Shown: positions 1-6,200 of the stretch, piece by piece
Layout of the letters: the number at the start of each line of letters is the position of its first letter
How positions within the stretch are numbered: the stretch's first letter is position 1
Source of the DNA: an uncultured Paracoccaceae bacterium
Lineage (GTDB): Bacteria > Pseudomonadota > Alphaproteobacteria > Rhodobacterales > Rhodobacteraceae
Reading direction: 5' to 3'
Length of the DNA: 6,200 nt
Assembly: GCA_937927885.1 (NCBI GenBank)
Contig: CALEZJ010000495.1
Location: 1 to 6,200, forward strand
Program-made: the position numbers and the translations under genes
Notes under the pieces: generated by a model
What the model was told of the DNA's origin: nothing
The model's input: only the letters and a program-made list of their open reading frames with translations
Database searches by the model: none

Positions 1-1587
1 GGGCTCGGCCCGGCTGGCCGAACGCTCGACGCTGTCGGCGCGAAACTGCACCCCGGTCTCGCCGCGCAACACCGGCCGCGCGCCCTCGGTCATGCGCAGG
101 GCGCCCATGCGCTCGGGGTCGGGTCGCACCAGATCGCGGCCCATCATCTGGCGGAACACCGCCTGCCAGCCATCGCGCGGCAACTCGCCCCCGACCCCGA
201 AGGTCGGCAAGCGGTCGTGCCCGCGCTCGCGCACCTTGTCGGTGCGGGTGCCGGTCAGAATGTCGATCAGATGCCCCGCGCCAAAGCTTTCGCCGGTGCG
301 CAGCATGGCGCTGAGCGCCTTGCGCACCGCCTCGGTGGCGTCAAAGGTCCGGGCCGGACGCTCGCACAGGTCGCAATTGCCGCAAGGCTCGGACATTTCG
401 CCAAAATAGGCGAGCAGCATCCGGCGACGGCAGGCGGTCGCCTCGGCCAGACCCAAAAGCGTGTTGAGGCGGCCATGATCGGCCTCGCGCCGTTCGACCG
501 GGGCGTTCGATTCGTCGATCTGCGCGCGGCGCAGGCGGATGTCGTCGGGGCCGTAGAGGGTCAGCGTGTCGGCCGGCAGCCCGTCGCGCCCGGCCCGGCC
601 GATTTCCTGATAATAGGCCTCGATGGACTTGGGCAGGTCGGCATGGGCGACCCAGCGCACATCGGGCTTGTCGACGCCCATGCCGAAGGCGACCGTGGCG
701 CAAACCACCAGCCCGTCCTCGGTCTGGAACATCTCCTCGACCTTGCGGCGCTCCCAATCCTCCATCCCGCCGTGATAGGCGCGTGCCAGATGCCCGGCCT
801 CGGCCATCGCGCGCGCCAGCGATTCGGTGCGCGCGCGGGTCGCGCAATAGATGATGCCGGATTGCCCGCGATGGGCCGCGGCAAAGGACAGAAGCTGGCG
901 GCGGGGATTGTCCTTGACGGCAAAGGCCAGCCGGATGTTGGGCCGGTCGAACCCGCGCAGAAAGACCTGCGGCGGGGCGCCGTCGAACAGGCGATTGACG
1001 ATCTCGTCCTGCGTTTCGGCATCGGCGGTCGCGGTAAAGGCTGCCAGAGGCACGCCCAGCGCCTGCCGCAGCGCGCCGATGCGCAGATAGTCGGGCCGGA
1101 AATCATGCCCCCACTGGCTGACGCAATGCGCCTCGTCGACGGCGATCAGGCCGCAGCCCGCGCGCCGCAGCATGCCAGTCGTCGCGCTGGCGGCCAGCCG
1201 TTCGGGCGCGATGTAGAGCAGTTTCAGCCGCCCCTCGTCGAGCGCGGCAAAGAGCGCGTCGTTTTCCTCGGGCGTGTTGCCCGAGGTCAGCGCCGCCGCG
1301 GCAACGCCGGCCTCTTGCAGGGCGCGGACCTGATCGCGCATCAGCGCGATCAGCGGCGAGATGACCACGGTCAGCCCGGGGCGAACCAACGCAGGCAGTT
1401 GATAGCACAGGGATTTTCCGCCACCGGTCGGCATGATGGCCAGAACGTTCTCGCCCGCGCTGACCGCGTCGACCACCTCGGCCTGGCCGGGGCGAAAGGC
1501 GGCAAAGCCAAAGACCCGCGTCAGCAGGGTCAGCGTGGGGTCCTGGGAACGCGCGGCCTCCACGGGATCAGAACGCACCTGCGACAT
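1..1587 (-). CDS. recQ: ATP-dependent DNA helicase RecQ (C-terminus cut by window edge)
   Basis: This is a superfamily 2 3'-to-5' DNA helicase of the RecQ family, which acts in recombination and repair of stalled forks. The 529 visible residues carry the motif set in order: motif 0 FRPGQ (31-35), Walker A TGGGKS (54-59), motif II DEAH (151-154), the RecQ aromatic-rich loop SQWGHDFRPDY (157-167), motif III FTATAD (184-189), motif V AFGMGVDKPD (300-309) and motif VI QEIGRAGRDG (327-336). The zinc-binding cysteines C386, C402, C405 and C408 follow, then an RQC winged-helix region to about 515. The frame is still open at position 1. RecQ proteins are usually 600 residues or more, so the HRDC domain should lie outside the window. 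The ATG at 1587 is the only sensible start: an in-frame stop lies at 1596-1594. It sits inside the end of the YggT gene (20-bp overlap), with only a distant AGGA as ribosome site, so translational coupling to YggT is likely. The catalytic core looks intact. Confidence 0.97.
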   Translation of the reverse strand, partial: MSQVRSDPVEAARSQDPTLTLLTRVFGFAAFRPGQAEVVDAVSAGENVLAIMPTGGGKSLCYQLPALVRPGLTVVISPLIALMRDQVRALQEAGVAAAALTSGNTPEENDALFAALDEGRLKLLYIAPERLAASATTGMLRRAGCGLIAVDEAHCVSQWGHDFRPDYLRIGALRQALGVPLAAFTATADAETQDEIVNRLFDGAPPQVFLRGFDRPNIRLAFAVKDNPRRQLLSFAAAHRGQSGIIYCATRARTESLARAMAEAGHLARAYHGGMEDWERRKVEEMFQTEDGLVVCATVAFGMGVDKPDVRWVAHADLPKSIEAYYQEIGRAGRDGLPADTLTLYGPDDIRLRRAQIDESNAPVERREADHGRLNTLLGLAEATACRRRMLLAYFGEMSEPCGNCDLCERPARTFDATEAVRKALSAMLRTGESFGAGHLIDILTGTRTDKVRERGHDRLPTFGVGGELPRDGWQAVFRQMMGRDLVRPDPERMGALRMTEGARPVLRGETGVQFRADSVERSASRAEP

Positions 1588-1855
1588 TGTTGATCAGCAC
1601 GATCCTGAGCGCATAGATCGCCAGAAGGACGATCAGAGGCGCAAGGTCAAGCCCGCCGAGATCGGGCAGAAAGGCGCGGATGCGGCGGTAGAGCGGTTCC
1701 AGCAGGCGATTGAGACCGGTCCAGATCTGCGCGACGAGCGGCTGGCGCAGGTTGAGCACCTGGAAGTTGATGAGCCAGCTCATGATCACATGCGCGATGA
1801 CCGTGTACCAGACGACATCGAGGACCAGAAACAGGATCTGCAGGATCGACAGCAT
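1568..1855 (-). CDS. YggT family integral membrane protein
   Basis: This 95-residue protein has the YggT-family layout: a hydrophobic N-terminal segment (about 1-30), a short amphipathic middle with the EPLYRRIRAFLPDLGG stretch (53-68), and a second hydrophobic segment beginning at D70-L-A-P and running to about 91. The family signature of EP..L..RR...P followed by GG.D.(S/A)P is clear. It should sit in the cytoplasmic membrane with two membrane spans. The family's role is poorly defined; members elsewhere have been linked to cell division, osmotic stress and membrane-protein organisation, and none of that can be read from this sequence. The ATG at 1855 has a strong ribosome site (GAAGGAAG, 1868-1861) five bases upstream. 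Its stop lies inside recQ, so the two genes are probably co-transcribed, with YggT first. Confidence 0.93.
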   Translation of the reverse strand: MLSILQILFLVLDVVWYTVIAHVIMSWLINFQVLNLRQPLVAQIWTGLNRLLEPLYRRIRAFLPDLGGLDLAPLIVLLAIYALRIVLINNVAGAF

Positions 1856-1906
1856 GGCGGCTTCCTTCGCGCGAACAACGGTCTGGGCCTGAGGTAAGCG
1901 CTGACG

Positions 1907-1937
1907 CGCCCCGGCGCAACCCCGGTGCGGGGGGGCG
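1907..1937 (-). terminator. GC-rich hairpin between kinase and YggT genes, possible terminator
   Basis: The 87-bp gap between the kinase stop and the YggT start holds a GC-rich inverted repeat. On the minus strand CGCCCC (1937-1932) can pair with GGGGCG (1912-1907), and a shorter alternative CCCC-GCACC-GGGG fits inside it. No T-run follows, so this is at best a weak or Rho-assisted terminator of the kinase message. It could also be chance pairing in GC-rich DNA. No convincing promoter for the YggT-recQ pair is visible here, although one must lie here or further upstream. Confidence 0.25.
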
Positions 1938-1942
1938 GCCTG

Positions 1943-4168
1943 TCAGGCGGTGCGACCCAGCGGCGGGTCGACCGGCAGCGCGCCGTCGGGGCGGTAGCGG
2001 GCGATCATCTCGATCAGAAGCGGCTTTTTCAACGGCTTGGTCAGCACATGATCGAGCCCCGCCGACAGGATGTCGTCCTGGTCGCCGGCCATGGCATGCG
2101 CGGTCAGCGCCACGATCGGAAGCTGCGCGCCGCCCGGCATCTGGCGGATCGCCCGGGTGGCGGCGCGCCCGTCCATGCCGGGCATCGAGATGTCCATCAG
2201 GATCAGGTCCGGGCGCCCGGTGCGAAAGGCCTCGACCGCCTGCACGCCGTCCTCGGCAAAGGTGAGGTCGATGTCCAGCCCCTCGACCATCTTTGCCAGC
2301 ACGAGGCGGTTGGTGCGGTTGTCCTCGGCCGCGAGGACGCGCATGCGGCGGCCGTTCGCCGGGGCGGCGCGGGTCAGGCCGCGGGGCAGGAAGTCGAGCC
2401 CCGAAGCGGTGGCCTCCGGGGTGGAGAGCCGTTGCAATTGCCGCACCAGATCATGGCGCAGCAGCGGTTTTTGCAGCACCGCGCGCAGTTCGGGCAAGGC
2501 GGGGTGGTCGCGCAGGATCGCCGGGCTGGAACTGAGCAGCAGGATCGGCAGGTCATGCCCCGCCGCGCGCAACCGCAGCGTCAGGTCGAGCCCGTTCAGC
2601 CCCGGCATTTCATGGTCGGTGATCAGAAGGTCAAAGGGATGGGCGCGCGCGGCCTCGATCTGGGCGATAGCGCCCTCGCCCGAGTCGCAGAGGGTCACGG
2701 TCAGCCCGGTGGCCTTCAACTGGCGTTCGAGGATCGTGCGGTTGATGAGATGGTCGTCGACGATGATGACCCGGTCCAGCCGGATCGGTTCGGGCGCGAG
2801 GGGTTCGGCGTCTTCGGCCAGTGGCAGGGTCAGCGAGAAGCCGAAGCACGAGCCCTTGCCCAGCTCGCTTTCGACCCAGATCTGCCCGCCCATCAATTCG
2901 ATCAGGCGGCGGGTGATGGCGAGTCCCAGCCCCGTCCCCTCGAACTTGCGGTTGGCCTGATCCTCGACCTGGGCGAATTCGCCAAAGATACGGTCGATGT
3001 TCTCGGGGGCGATGCCGATGCCGGTATCCTCGACCGTGACGTTGAGCTGCTGGTGCCCCTCGCTGGCCTCGATCCCGACGACGCGGATCAGCACATGCCC
3101 GGACTGGGTGAACTTGACCGCGTTGCCGATGAGATTGGTCATCACCTGCCGCATGCGGCCCGGATCGGCCATGAATCGCGTCGGCAGGAAAAGGTCGTAA
3201 TCCATCAGCAGGTCGATGGAGCGTTTGCGGGCGCCCGCCTGGAGAAGGATCAGAACCTCGTGGATGCAGCGTTCCAGATCAAAGGGTTCGGGCCGCAGCG
3301 TGAGCTTGTCGGCCTCGATCTTGGAGAAATCGAGCACGTCGTTGATGATGTGCAAGAGCGCCTCGCCCGAGGAGCGGATGGTCTCGGCATAAAGGCGCTG
3401 TTCGTCGGACAGGCTGGTGTCGCACAGGAGTTCGGCCATGCCGACGACGCCGTTCATGGGCGTGCGGATTTCGTGGCTCATGTTGGCGAGGAAGGCCGAT
3501 TTGGCCCGATTCGCCGCCTCGGCCCGGCGTCGCGCCTCGTCGAGTTCGGCGGCGTGGCGCTGGAATTCGGTGATGTCGCGCGCCACGCTGACGAGATCGC
3601 CACCCCGCGCGCGCCGGTCGATCAGCCGCACCGTGGCCCCGTCGGTAAAGCGGATGACCCGTTGTTCGATCGGGGTCTGTTCCCACCGATCCAGCATCAG
3701 GGCGACCCAGTCCGCCGCGGCCGTCCCGTCCAGTTGCACCCGCCCCTCGAAGGCGAGGATTTCGACCATCCGGCGATAGGAGATGCCGGGTTGCACCTCG
3801 GGGAAGCCGGAAAAGGGGTGCAGATAGGCATGGTTGGCAATCACCAGTTCCTGACGCGCGTTGAACACCGCGAAACCGTCCTGAATGGTGTTGATCGAAT
3901 CCCACAGCCTGCGTTCGGCCATGCTGGCGCTGCGCTGCGCCTGTTCGGCCTCTTCGCGGGCGCGTTGCTGGAGGGTCTCGGCCTCGGCGCTGCGCTGCGC
4001 CTGTTCCAGCACCGTGCTGTGCCCGCGACGGCGCAAGGCGTGCAGTTCCTGACGCAGGGTGTCAAGCTGGGCGAGGGTCGCGTCCAGTTCGCGGGTGCGG
4101 TGGTCCAGCCGTTGTTCGGCGGTCAGGCGCGCGCGCCGCTCTTGCGTCAGCTTGTCGAACAGCGTCAT
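1943..4168 (-). CDS. Soluble hybrid sensor histidine kinase: coiled coil, PAS, HisKA, HATPase, two receiver domains
   Basis: This is a two-component hybrid kinase of 741 residues. It starts with an Arg/Glu/Gln/Ala-rich coiled coil (about 5-90), followed by a PAS_7-like sensor domain (about 86-201, with GFAVFN and the closing VARDITE). The HisKA domain has H-box SHEIRTP with phospho-acceptor H232. The ATPase domain has N-box NLIGNAVKF (from N345), G1 DTGIGI (from D381) and G2 GTGLGL (from G411). Receiver 1 (about 465-581) has D471/D472, phospho-acceptor D518 and K567. Receiver 2 (about 609-725) has E615/D616, D659, T689 and K711. All key residues are present. There is no signal peptide or membrane span, so it should sense something cytoplasmic; the ligand cannot be read. 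No HPt domain is attached, so a separate phosphotransferase is expected. I prefer the ATG at 4168, with AAGGG 12 bases upstream. A TTG at 4189 would add seven residues but lies in the T-run of the preceding terminator. No partner regulator is adjacent. Confidence 0.95.
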   Translation of the reverse strand: MTLFDKLTQERRARLTAEQRLDHRTRELDATLAQLDTLRQELHALRRRGHSTVLEQAQRSAEAETLQQRAREEAEQAQRSASMAERRLWDSINTIQDGFAVFNARQELVIANHAYLHPFSGFPEVQPGISYRRMVEILAFEGRVQLDGTAAADWVALMLDRWEQTPIEQRVIRFTDGATVRLIDRRARGGDLVSVARDITEFQRHAAELDEARRRAEAANRAKSAFLANMSHEIRTPMNGVVGMAELLCDTSLSDEQRLYAETIRSSGEALLHIINDVLDFSKIEADKLTLRPEPFDLERCIHEVLILLQAGARKRSIDLLMDYDLFLPTRFMADPGRMRQVMTNLIGNAVKFTQSGHVLIRVVGIEASEGHQQLNVTVEDTGIGIAPENIDRIFGEFAQVEDQANRKFEGTGLGLAITRRLIELMGGQIWVESELGKGSCFGFSLTLPLAEDAEPLAPEPIRLDRVIIVDDHLINRTILERQLKATGLTVTLCDSGEGAIAQIEAARAHPFDLLITDHEMPGLNGLDLTLRLRAAGHDLPILLLSSSPAILRDHPALPELRAVLQKPLLRHDLVRQLQRLSTPEATASGLDFLPRGLTRAAPANGRRMRVLAAEDNRTNRLVLAKMVEGLDIDLTFAEDGVQAVEAFRTGRPDLILMDISMPGMDGRAATRAIRQMPGGAQLPIVALTAHAMAGDQDDILSAGLDHVLTKPLKKPLLIEMIARYRPDGALPVDPPLGRTA
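3926..4006 (-). repeat. Two exact 21-bp direct repeats 60 bp apart inside the kinase coiled coil
   Basis: The same 21 bases occur at 3926-3946 and 3986-4006, in the same frame. They encode EQAQRSA twice, 20 residues apart, within the kinase's N-terminal coiled coil. Between the copies the sequence is similar in composition but not identical. This looks like a small in-frame duplication or slippage product that lengthened the helix. It does not disturb the reading frame. Confidence 0.8.
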
Positions 4169-4187
4169 GAAACCGGGGAACCCTTGC

Positions 4188-4217
4188 AAGAAACGAACCG
4201 GCCCGAGAGCCGGTTCG
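4188..4217 (-). terminator. Intrinsic terminator after the thiolase gene
   Basis: On the minus strand a perfect 9-bp stem, CGAACCGGC (4217-4209) with GCCGGTTCG (4202-4194), closes a 6-base loop and is followed at once by TTTCTTG (4193-4187). This is a good Rho-independent terminator for the thiolase message, 53 bases past the thiolase stop. The plus-strand side has no T-run, so it acts in one direction. Its T-run ends only about 20 bases before the kinase ATG, which leaves little space for a separate kinase promoter. Confidence 0.75.
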
Positions 4218-4270
4218 CCAAGGATTCCCGCGATGCATGAAGACCAGCTTAATGGCCGCCGAAAAAGTGG

Positions 4271-5446
4271 TCAGAGGCGCTCGATGGCCAGCGCGATGCC
4301 CTGCCCGCCGCCGATGCACATGGTGATCAGGCCATAGCGGCCGCCGGTGCGTTCCAGCTCATGCAGCGCCTTGATGGTCACGATGGCTCCGGTTGCGCCC
4401 ACCGGGTGGCCCAGCGCGATGGCGCCGCCGTTGGGGTTCACCTTTGCCGCGTCGAGGCCCAGCGCCGCATTCACCGCCAGCGCCTGGGCGGCAAAGGCCT
4501 CGTTCGATTCGATGACGTCGAAATCCGCAATGGAAAGTCCCGTGCGCTTGCACAGGGCCTGCACGGCGGGCACCGGGCCGATCCCCATGACCTCGGGGCG
4601 CACGCCCGCGACCGCATAGCCGACCAGCCGCGCGCGCGGTTTCAGCCCGGCGCGGGCGGCGGCGTCGGCACGCGCCAGAACCACCGCTGCGGCACCGTCG
4701 TTGATGCCGCTGGCATTGCCGGCGGTGACGCTGCCATCCTTGCGGAACGCCGGTTTCAGACCGGCCAGCGCCTCGAGGCTGGTGGCCTTGGGGTGCTCGT
4801 CGACCTCGAAGGCGACCTCGCCCTTTTTCGTCTTGACCATGATCGGCACGATCTGGCTGGCAAAGCGGCCCTCGGCAATCGCCCGCGCGGCGCGGACCTG
4901 GCTTTCCATCGCGAAGGCGTCCTGCGCGGCGCGGCTGACGCCATGCTCGGCGGCGACGTTTTCCGCCGTGACGCCCATGTGGCCGGTGCCGAAGGGGCAG
5001 GTCAGCGCGCCCAGCATCATGTCCTGTGCGCCCAGATCGCCCATCTTCTGGCCCCAGCGGGCGGCGGGCAGGATATAGGGCGCGCGGCTCATCGCCTCGG
5101 CGCCGGCGGCCAGCGCGAAATCGGCATCGCCCAGCGCCAGCGCCTGCGCCGCCGAGACGATCGCCTGCGCGCCCGATCCGCAGAGCCGGTTGACGTTCAT
5201 CGCCGGGGTGGTGTCGGGGATGCCCGCACCGATGGCGGCGACGCGGCTGAGATAGGCGTCGCGGGGTTCCGTGTTGATGACATGGCCAAAGACCACGGTG
5301 CCGATCTGCGCGGGGGCAACCCCGGCGCGGGCCAGCGCGGCCTTGACGACCTCGGTCGCGACCGCCGACAGCGGCAGGCCCGACAGGCTGCCGCCAAAGG
5401 TGCCGATGGCGCTGCGCGCGCCGGAAAGAATGACGATATCGTCCAT
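4271..5446 (-). CDS. Acetyl-CoA C-acyltransferase (thiolase), BktB-type beta-ketothiolase
   Basis: This complete 391-residue thiolase matches the family's usual length. It condenses two acyl-CoA units to a beta-ketoacyl-CoA, or cleaves the reverse way, in the cytoplasm. The catalytic residues are all there: nucleophile C89 in NRLCGSG, the NEAF motif (315-318), H347 in GHPVG and C377 in MCIGGGQG, with the usual GNASG(I)NDGAAA stretch (243-254). From memory of known sequences, the features VVFGHVINTEPRDAYLSRVAA and HMGVTAENVA resemble Cupriavidus BktB more than the PhaA enzymes. A role with C4-C5 substrates in polyhydroxyalkanoate supply or short-chain acyl-CoA breakdown is therefore likely but inferred. 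No reductase or PHA synthase gene is adjacent. The ATG at 5446 has a strong ribosome site (GAGGGGG, 5461-5455) eight bases upstream. The gene appears to be its own transcription unit, with a candidate promoter at about 5504-5477 and a terminator at 4217-4188. Confidence 0.95.
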   Translation of the reverse strand: MDDIVILSGARSAIGTFGGSLSGLPLSAVATEVVKAALARAGVAPAQIGTVVFGHVINTEPRDAYLSRVAAIGAGIPDTTPAMNVNRLCGSGAQAIVSAAQALALGDADFALAAGAEAMSRAPYILPAARWGQKMGDLGAQDMMLGALTCPFGTGHMGVTAENVAAEHGVSRAAQDAFAMESQVRAARAIAEGRFASQIVPIMVKTKKGEVAFEVDEHPKATSLEALAGLKPAFRKDGSVTAGNASGINDGAAAVVLARADAAARAGLKPRARLVGYAVAGVRPEVMGIGPVPAVQALCKRTGLSIADFDVIESNEAFAAQALAVNAALGLDAAKVNPNGGAIALGHPVGATGAIVTIKALHELERTGGRYGLITMCIGGGQGIALAIERL

Positions 5447-5476
5447 GGCCTGATCCCCCTCGCCGTGATGACCGAT

Positions 5477-5504
5477 TGTCTAGCCGCATTGCGGCAAAGC
5501 GCAA
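5477..5504 (-). promoter_or_regulatory. Candidate thiolase promoter with a 13-bp palindrome in its spacer
   Basis: On the minus strand TTGCGC (5504-5499) and TAGACA (5482-5477), 16 bases apart, are a possible -35/-10 pair that would start transcription about 25 bases before the thiolase ATG. Each box matches the consensus at only about half its positions. The spacer contains a perfect palindrome, GCCGCA-T-TGCGGC (5483-5495), which overlaps a second one, TTGC-G-GCAA (5489-5497). This is where a repressor would be expected to sit. Placement is good but the boxes are weak, so this is a suggestion only. Confidence 0.3.
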
Positions 5505-5512
5505 AGCCCCGG

Positions 5513-5539
5513 AAAGCCCGTGCAACGCTGCGTCACGGG
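5513..5539 (-). terminator. Possible terminator after the DUF2948 gene
   Basis: On the minus strand CCCGTG (5539-5534) pairs with CACGGG (5522-5517). The 11-base loop can fold further as ACG-CAG-CGT with a two-base bulge. Only CTTT follows, so the T-run is short. The hairpin begins about 21 bases past the DUF2948 stop, which suits a terminator, but part of the stem is also a copy of the local 14-bp repeat. Confidence 0.4.
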
Positions 5540-5569
5540 GGCTGCGTCACGGGGGATGCGTCATGCGGG
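5527..5569. repeat. Tandem 14-bp repeat, two exact copies and one degenerate
   Basis: The unit GCTGCGTCACGGGG occurs exactly at 5527-5540 and 5541-5554, followed by a degenerate third unit from 5555 (GATGCGTCATGCGGG). The core heptamer TGCGTCA recurs at 5529, 5543 and 5557, always 14 bp apart. The third heptamer overlaps the DUF2948 stop codon. The array lies about 80-120 bp upstream of the thiolase start, a place where an activator or repressor could bind. It may equally be a slippage product. Confidence 0.75.
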
Positions 5570-6055
5570 ATGCGAGGGGGCCCGGCCCGAGGGCGCGACA
5601 TAGGGGCGGGTCACGTCGGCGAGCAGGACTTCGAGGCATTCGACGTCCAGCGCCAGCGCGCCGTCCCCGGCAAAGGTCAGCACGACCCGTCCGGGGCCCG
5701 CGACCTCGCCCTCGGCGACCTCGGTTTCGGGCGTGTAGGCCACCGACAGGAGCGACAGCACGGTCGCCGCGTCACGGCTCAGGCCCTGATGCGCCACCCC
5801 CGTCACATCCGAGAATTCGAGCACCGCCCGCACGCGTTCGACCCGGCGACCCGTGGCGCGGGCTCGGCCCTCGTCCTCCCAGCGGAACCGGTTCACCAAG
5901 AGCGAGAACCGCCGCCGGGCGCGGTCATAGCGCAGGTCGGCGCCGGTCAGCACGGCGTCCTGCGCCAGCGCGGAAAGCACCGTCAGGTCCGAGCCATCGC
6001 GGGCGAGCAGTTGCAGCGGGCGCTCGGCGCCATCCTCGAAACGCGCGTCAGTCAT
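5561..6055 (-). CDS. DUF2948 family protein
   Basis: This 164-residue protein of unknown function belongs, by its conserved blocks, to DUF2948, a family I know from alphaproteobacteria. The blocks are ARFEDGAERPLQLLA (4-18), VLSALAQDAV (26-35), NRFRWED (55-61), FAGDGALALDVECLE (128-142), DVTRPY (147-152) and the C-terminal PSGRAPSHP (155-163). There is no signal peptide or membrane span, so it should be cytoplasmic. No catalytic motif is evident. The ATG at 6055 starts the conserved block and overlaps the preceding stop in ATGACTGA, which suggests translational coupling. An ATG at 6088 in the same frame would add 11 unconserved residues and overlap the upstream gene by 41 bp, so I reject it. 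The family's role is not known to me. Confidence 0.9.
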   Translation of the reverse strand: MTDARFEDGAERPLQLLARDGSDLTVLSALAQDAVLTGADLRYDRARRRFSLLVNRFRWEDEGRARATGRRVERVRAVLEFSDVTGVAHQGLSRDAATVLSLLSVAYTPETEVAEGEVAGPGRVVLTFAGDGALALDVECLEVLLADVTRPYVAPSGRAPSHPA

Positions 6056-6200
6056 GGCTTTCGGTTCCGTCCTGAGAGGCGGCGGCATCGCGGCCCCGGG
6101 CCTGTGCCTTGCGCCGCGCGATGTTGGCCTTCAGCGCCGCCTTGATGCGCGCTTCGCGGGCGGGATCGCCCTTGACCCCCTTGACCGAGGCCACGCGGCG
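6048..6200 (-). CDS. Small basic protein of unknown function (N-terminus at or beyond window edge)
   Basis: Fifty residues and a stop are visible, open at the window's right edge. The sequence is strongly basic and probably helical, with the core EARIKAALKANIARRKAQARGR and an acidic, unstructured tail ending QDGTESHD, quoted here as approximate blocks within residues 15-50. Short proteins with this KAALKAN.ARRKAQ core occur in Rhodobacteraceae as uncharacterised proteins of about 50-60 residues, so most of the protein may be present. A GTG at 6194 could even be the start, but no ribosome site can be seen because the window ends. The stop overlaps the DUF2948 start by 8 bp, which is good evidence that this frame is translated and belongs to the same operon. 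Function is unknown; a nucleic-acid or ribosome contact is conceivable only from its charge. Confidence 0.72.
   Translation of the reverse strand, partial: RRVASVKGVKGDPAREARIKAALKANIARRKAQARGRDAAASQDGTESHD

Noticed and set aside
217..1593. 458-codon plus-strand open frame opposite recQ
   Set aside because: It is a shadow of the RecQ reading frame, which carries all helicase motifs.
4187..4189. TTG start for the kinase, adding seven residues
   Set aside because: It lies in the T-run of the thiolase terminator and lacks a ribosome site. The ATG at 4168 begins the MTLFDKL stretch, which looks like a natural N-terminus.
1925..4240. 771-codon plus-strand open frame opposite the kinase
   Set aside because: The minus-strand frame encodes a clear hybrid kinase with every motif. 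The plus-strand product is Gly/Gln/Arg/Asp-rich with no recognisable domain, as expected from antisense reading of GC-rich DNA with few stops.
6056..6088. Upstream ATG for DUF2948, adding 11 residues
   Set aside because: The extra residues lie within the upstream small gene and show no family conservation. The ATG at 6055 gives a tight stop/start overlap.
4361..6145. 594-codon plus-strand open frame opposite the thiolase and DUF2948
   Set aside because: It runs across two real genes and the gap between them on the other strand. Its product is low-complexity Arg/Gly/Ala-rich and resembles no family I know.
1..6200. Mobile element, CRISPR array, tRNA, rRNA or defence system
   Set aside because: I found no transposase, integrase, regular spacer array, tRNA-like cloverleaf or defence gene. 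The genes are ordinary chromosomal ones with uniform composition.

Overview
The window is very GC-rich, with codons that end mostly in G or C. Every gene I can support reads on the minus strand. The gene families point to an alphaproteobacterium of the Rhodobacteraceae/Paracoccaceae type: a DUF2948 protein preceded by a small basic KAALKANIARRKAQA-type protein, a YggT protein with a DxGGxDxAP signature, a BktB-type thiolase and a soluble PAS/double-receiver hybrid kinase. This placement is inferred from protein character; no rRNA or other marker is present.

Layout in transcription order (right to left). At 6200-6048 is the 3' end of a small basic protein gene. It overlaps by 8 bp the start of a DUF2948 gene (6055-5561). 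A 114-bp gap follows, holding a 14-bp tandem repeat, a hairpin that could terminate DUF2948 transcription, and a plausible thiolase promoter with a palindrome in its spacer. A complete acetyl-CoA acyltransferase (thiolase) gene lies at 5446-4271. After it comes a good intrinsic terminator (stem 4217-4194, then TTTCTT). Just beyond that is a hybrid sensor histidine kinase with two receiver domains (4168-1943). An 87-bp gap then leads to a short YggT-family membrane protein gene (1855-1568), whose 3' end overlaps by 20 bp the start of recQ (1587 to beyond position 1).

The window looks like chromosomal housekeeping DNA: three or more short transcription units in a row, tightly packed, with two translationally coupled pairs (small protein/DUF2948 and YggT/RecQ). 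I see no mobile element, CRISPR array, tRNA, rRNA, phage gene or defence island, and no sign of recent transfer. The long plus-strand open frames (217-1593, 1925-4240, 4361-6145) are GC-driven shadows of the minus-strand genes.

I do not find a previously undescribed system here. The points most worth a second look are small: the terminator that sits directly against the kinase start, the TGCGTCA heptamers spaced every 14 bp upstream of the thiolase, and the palindrome inside the putative thiolase promoter.
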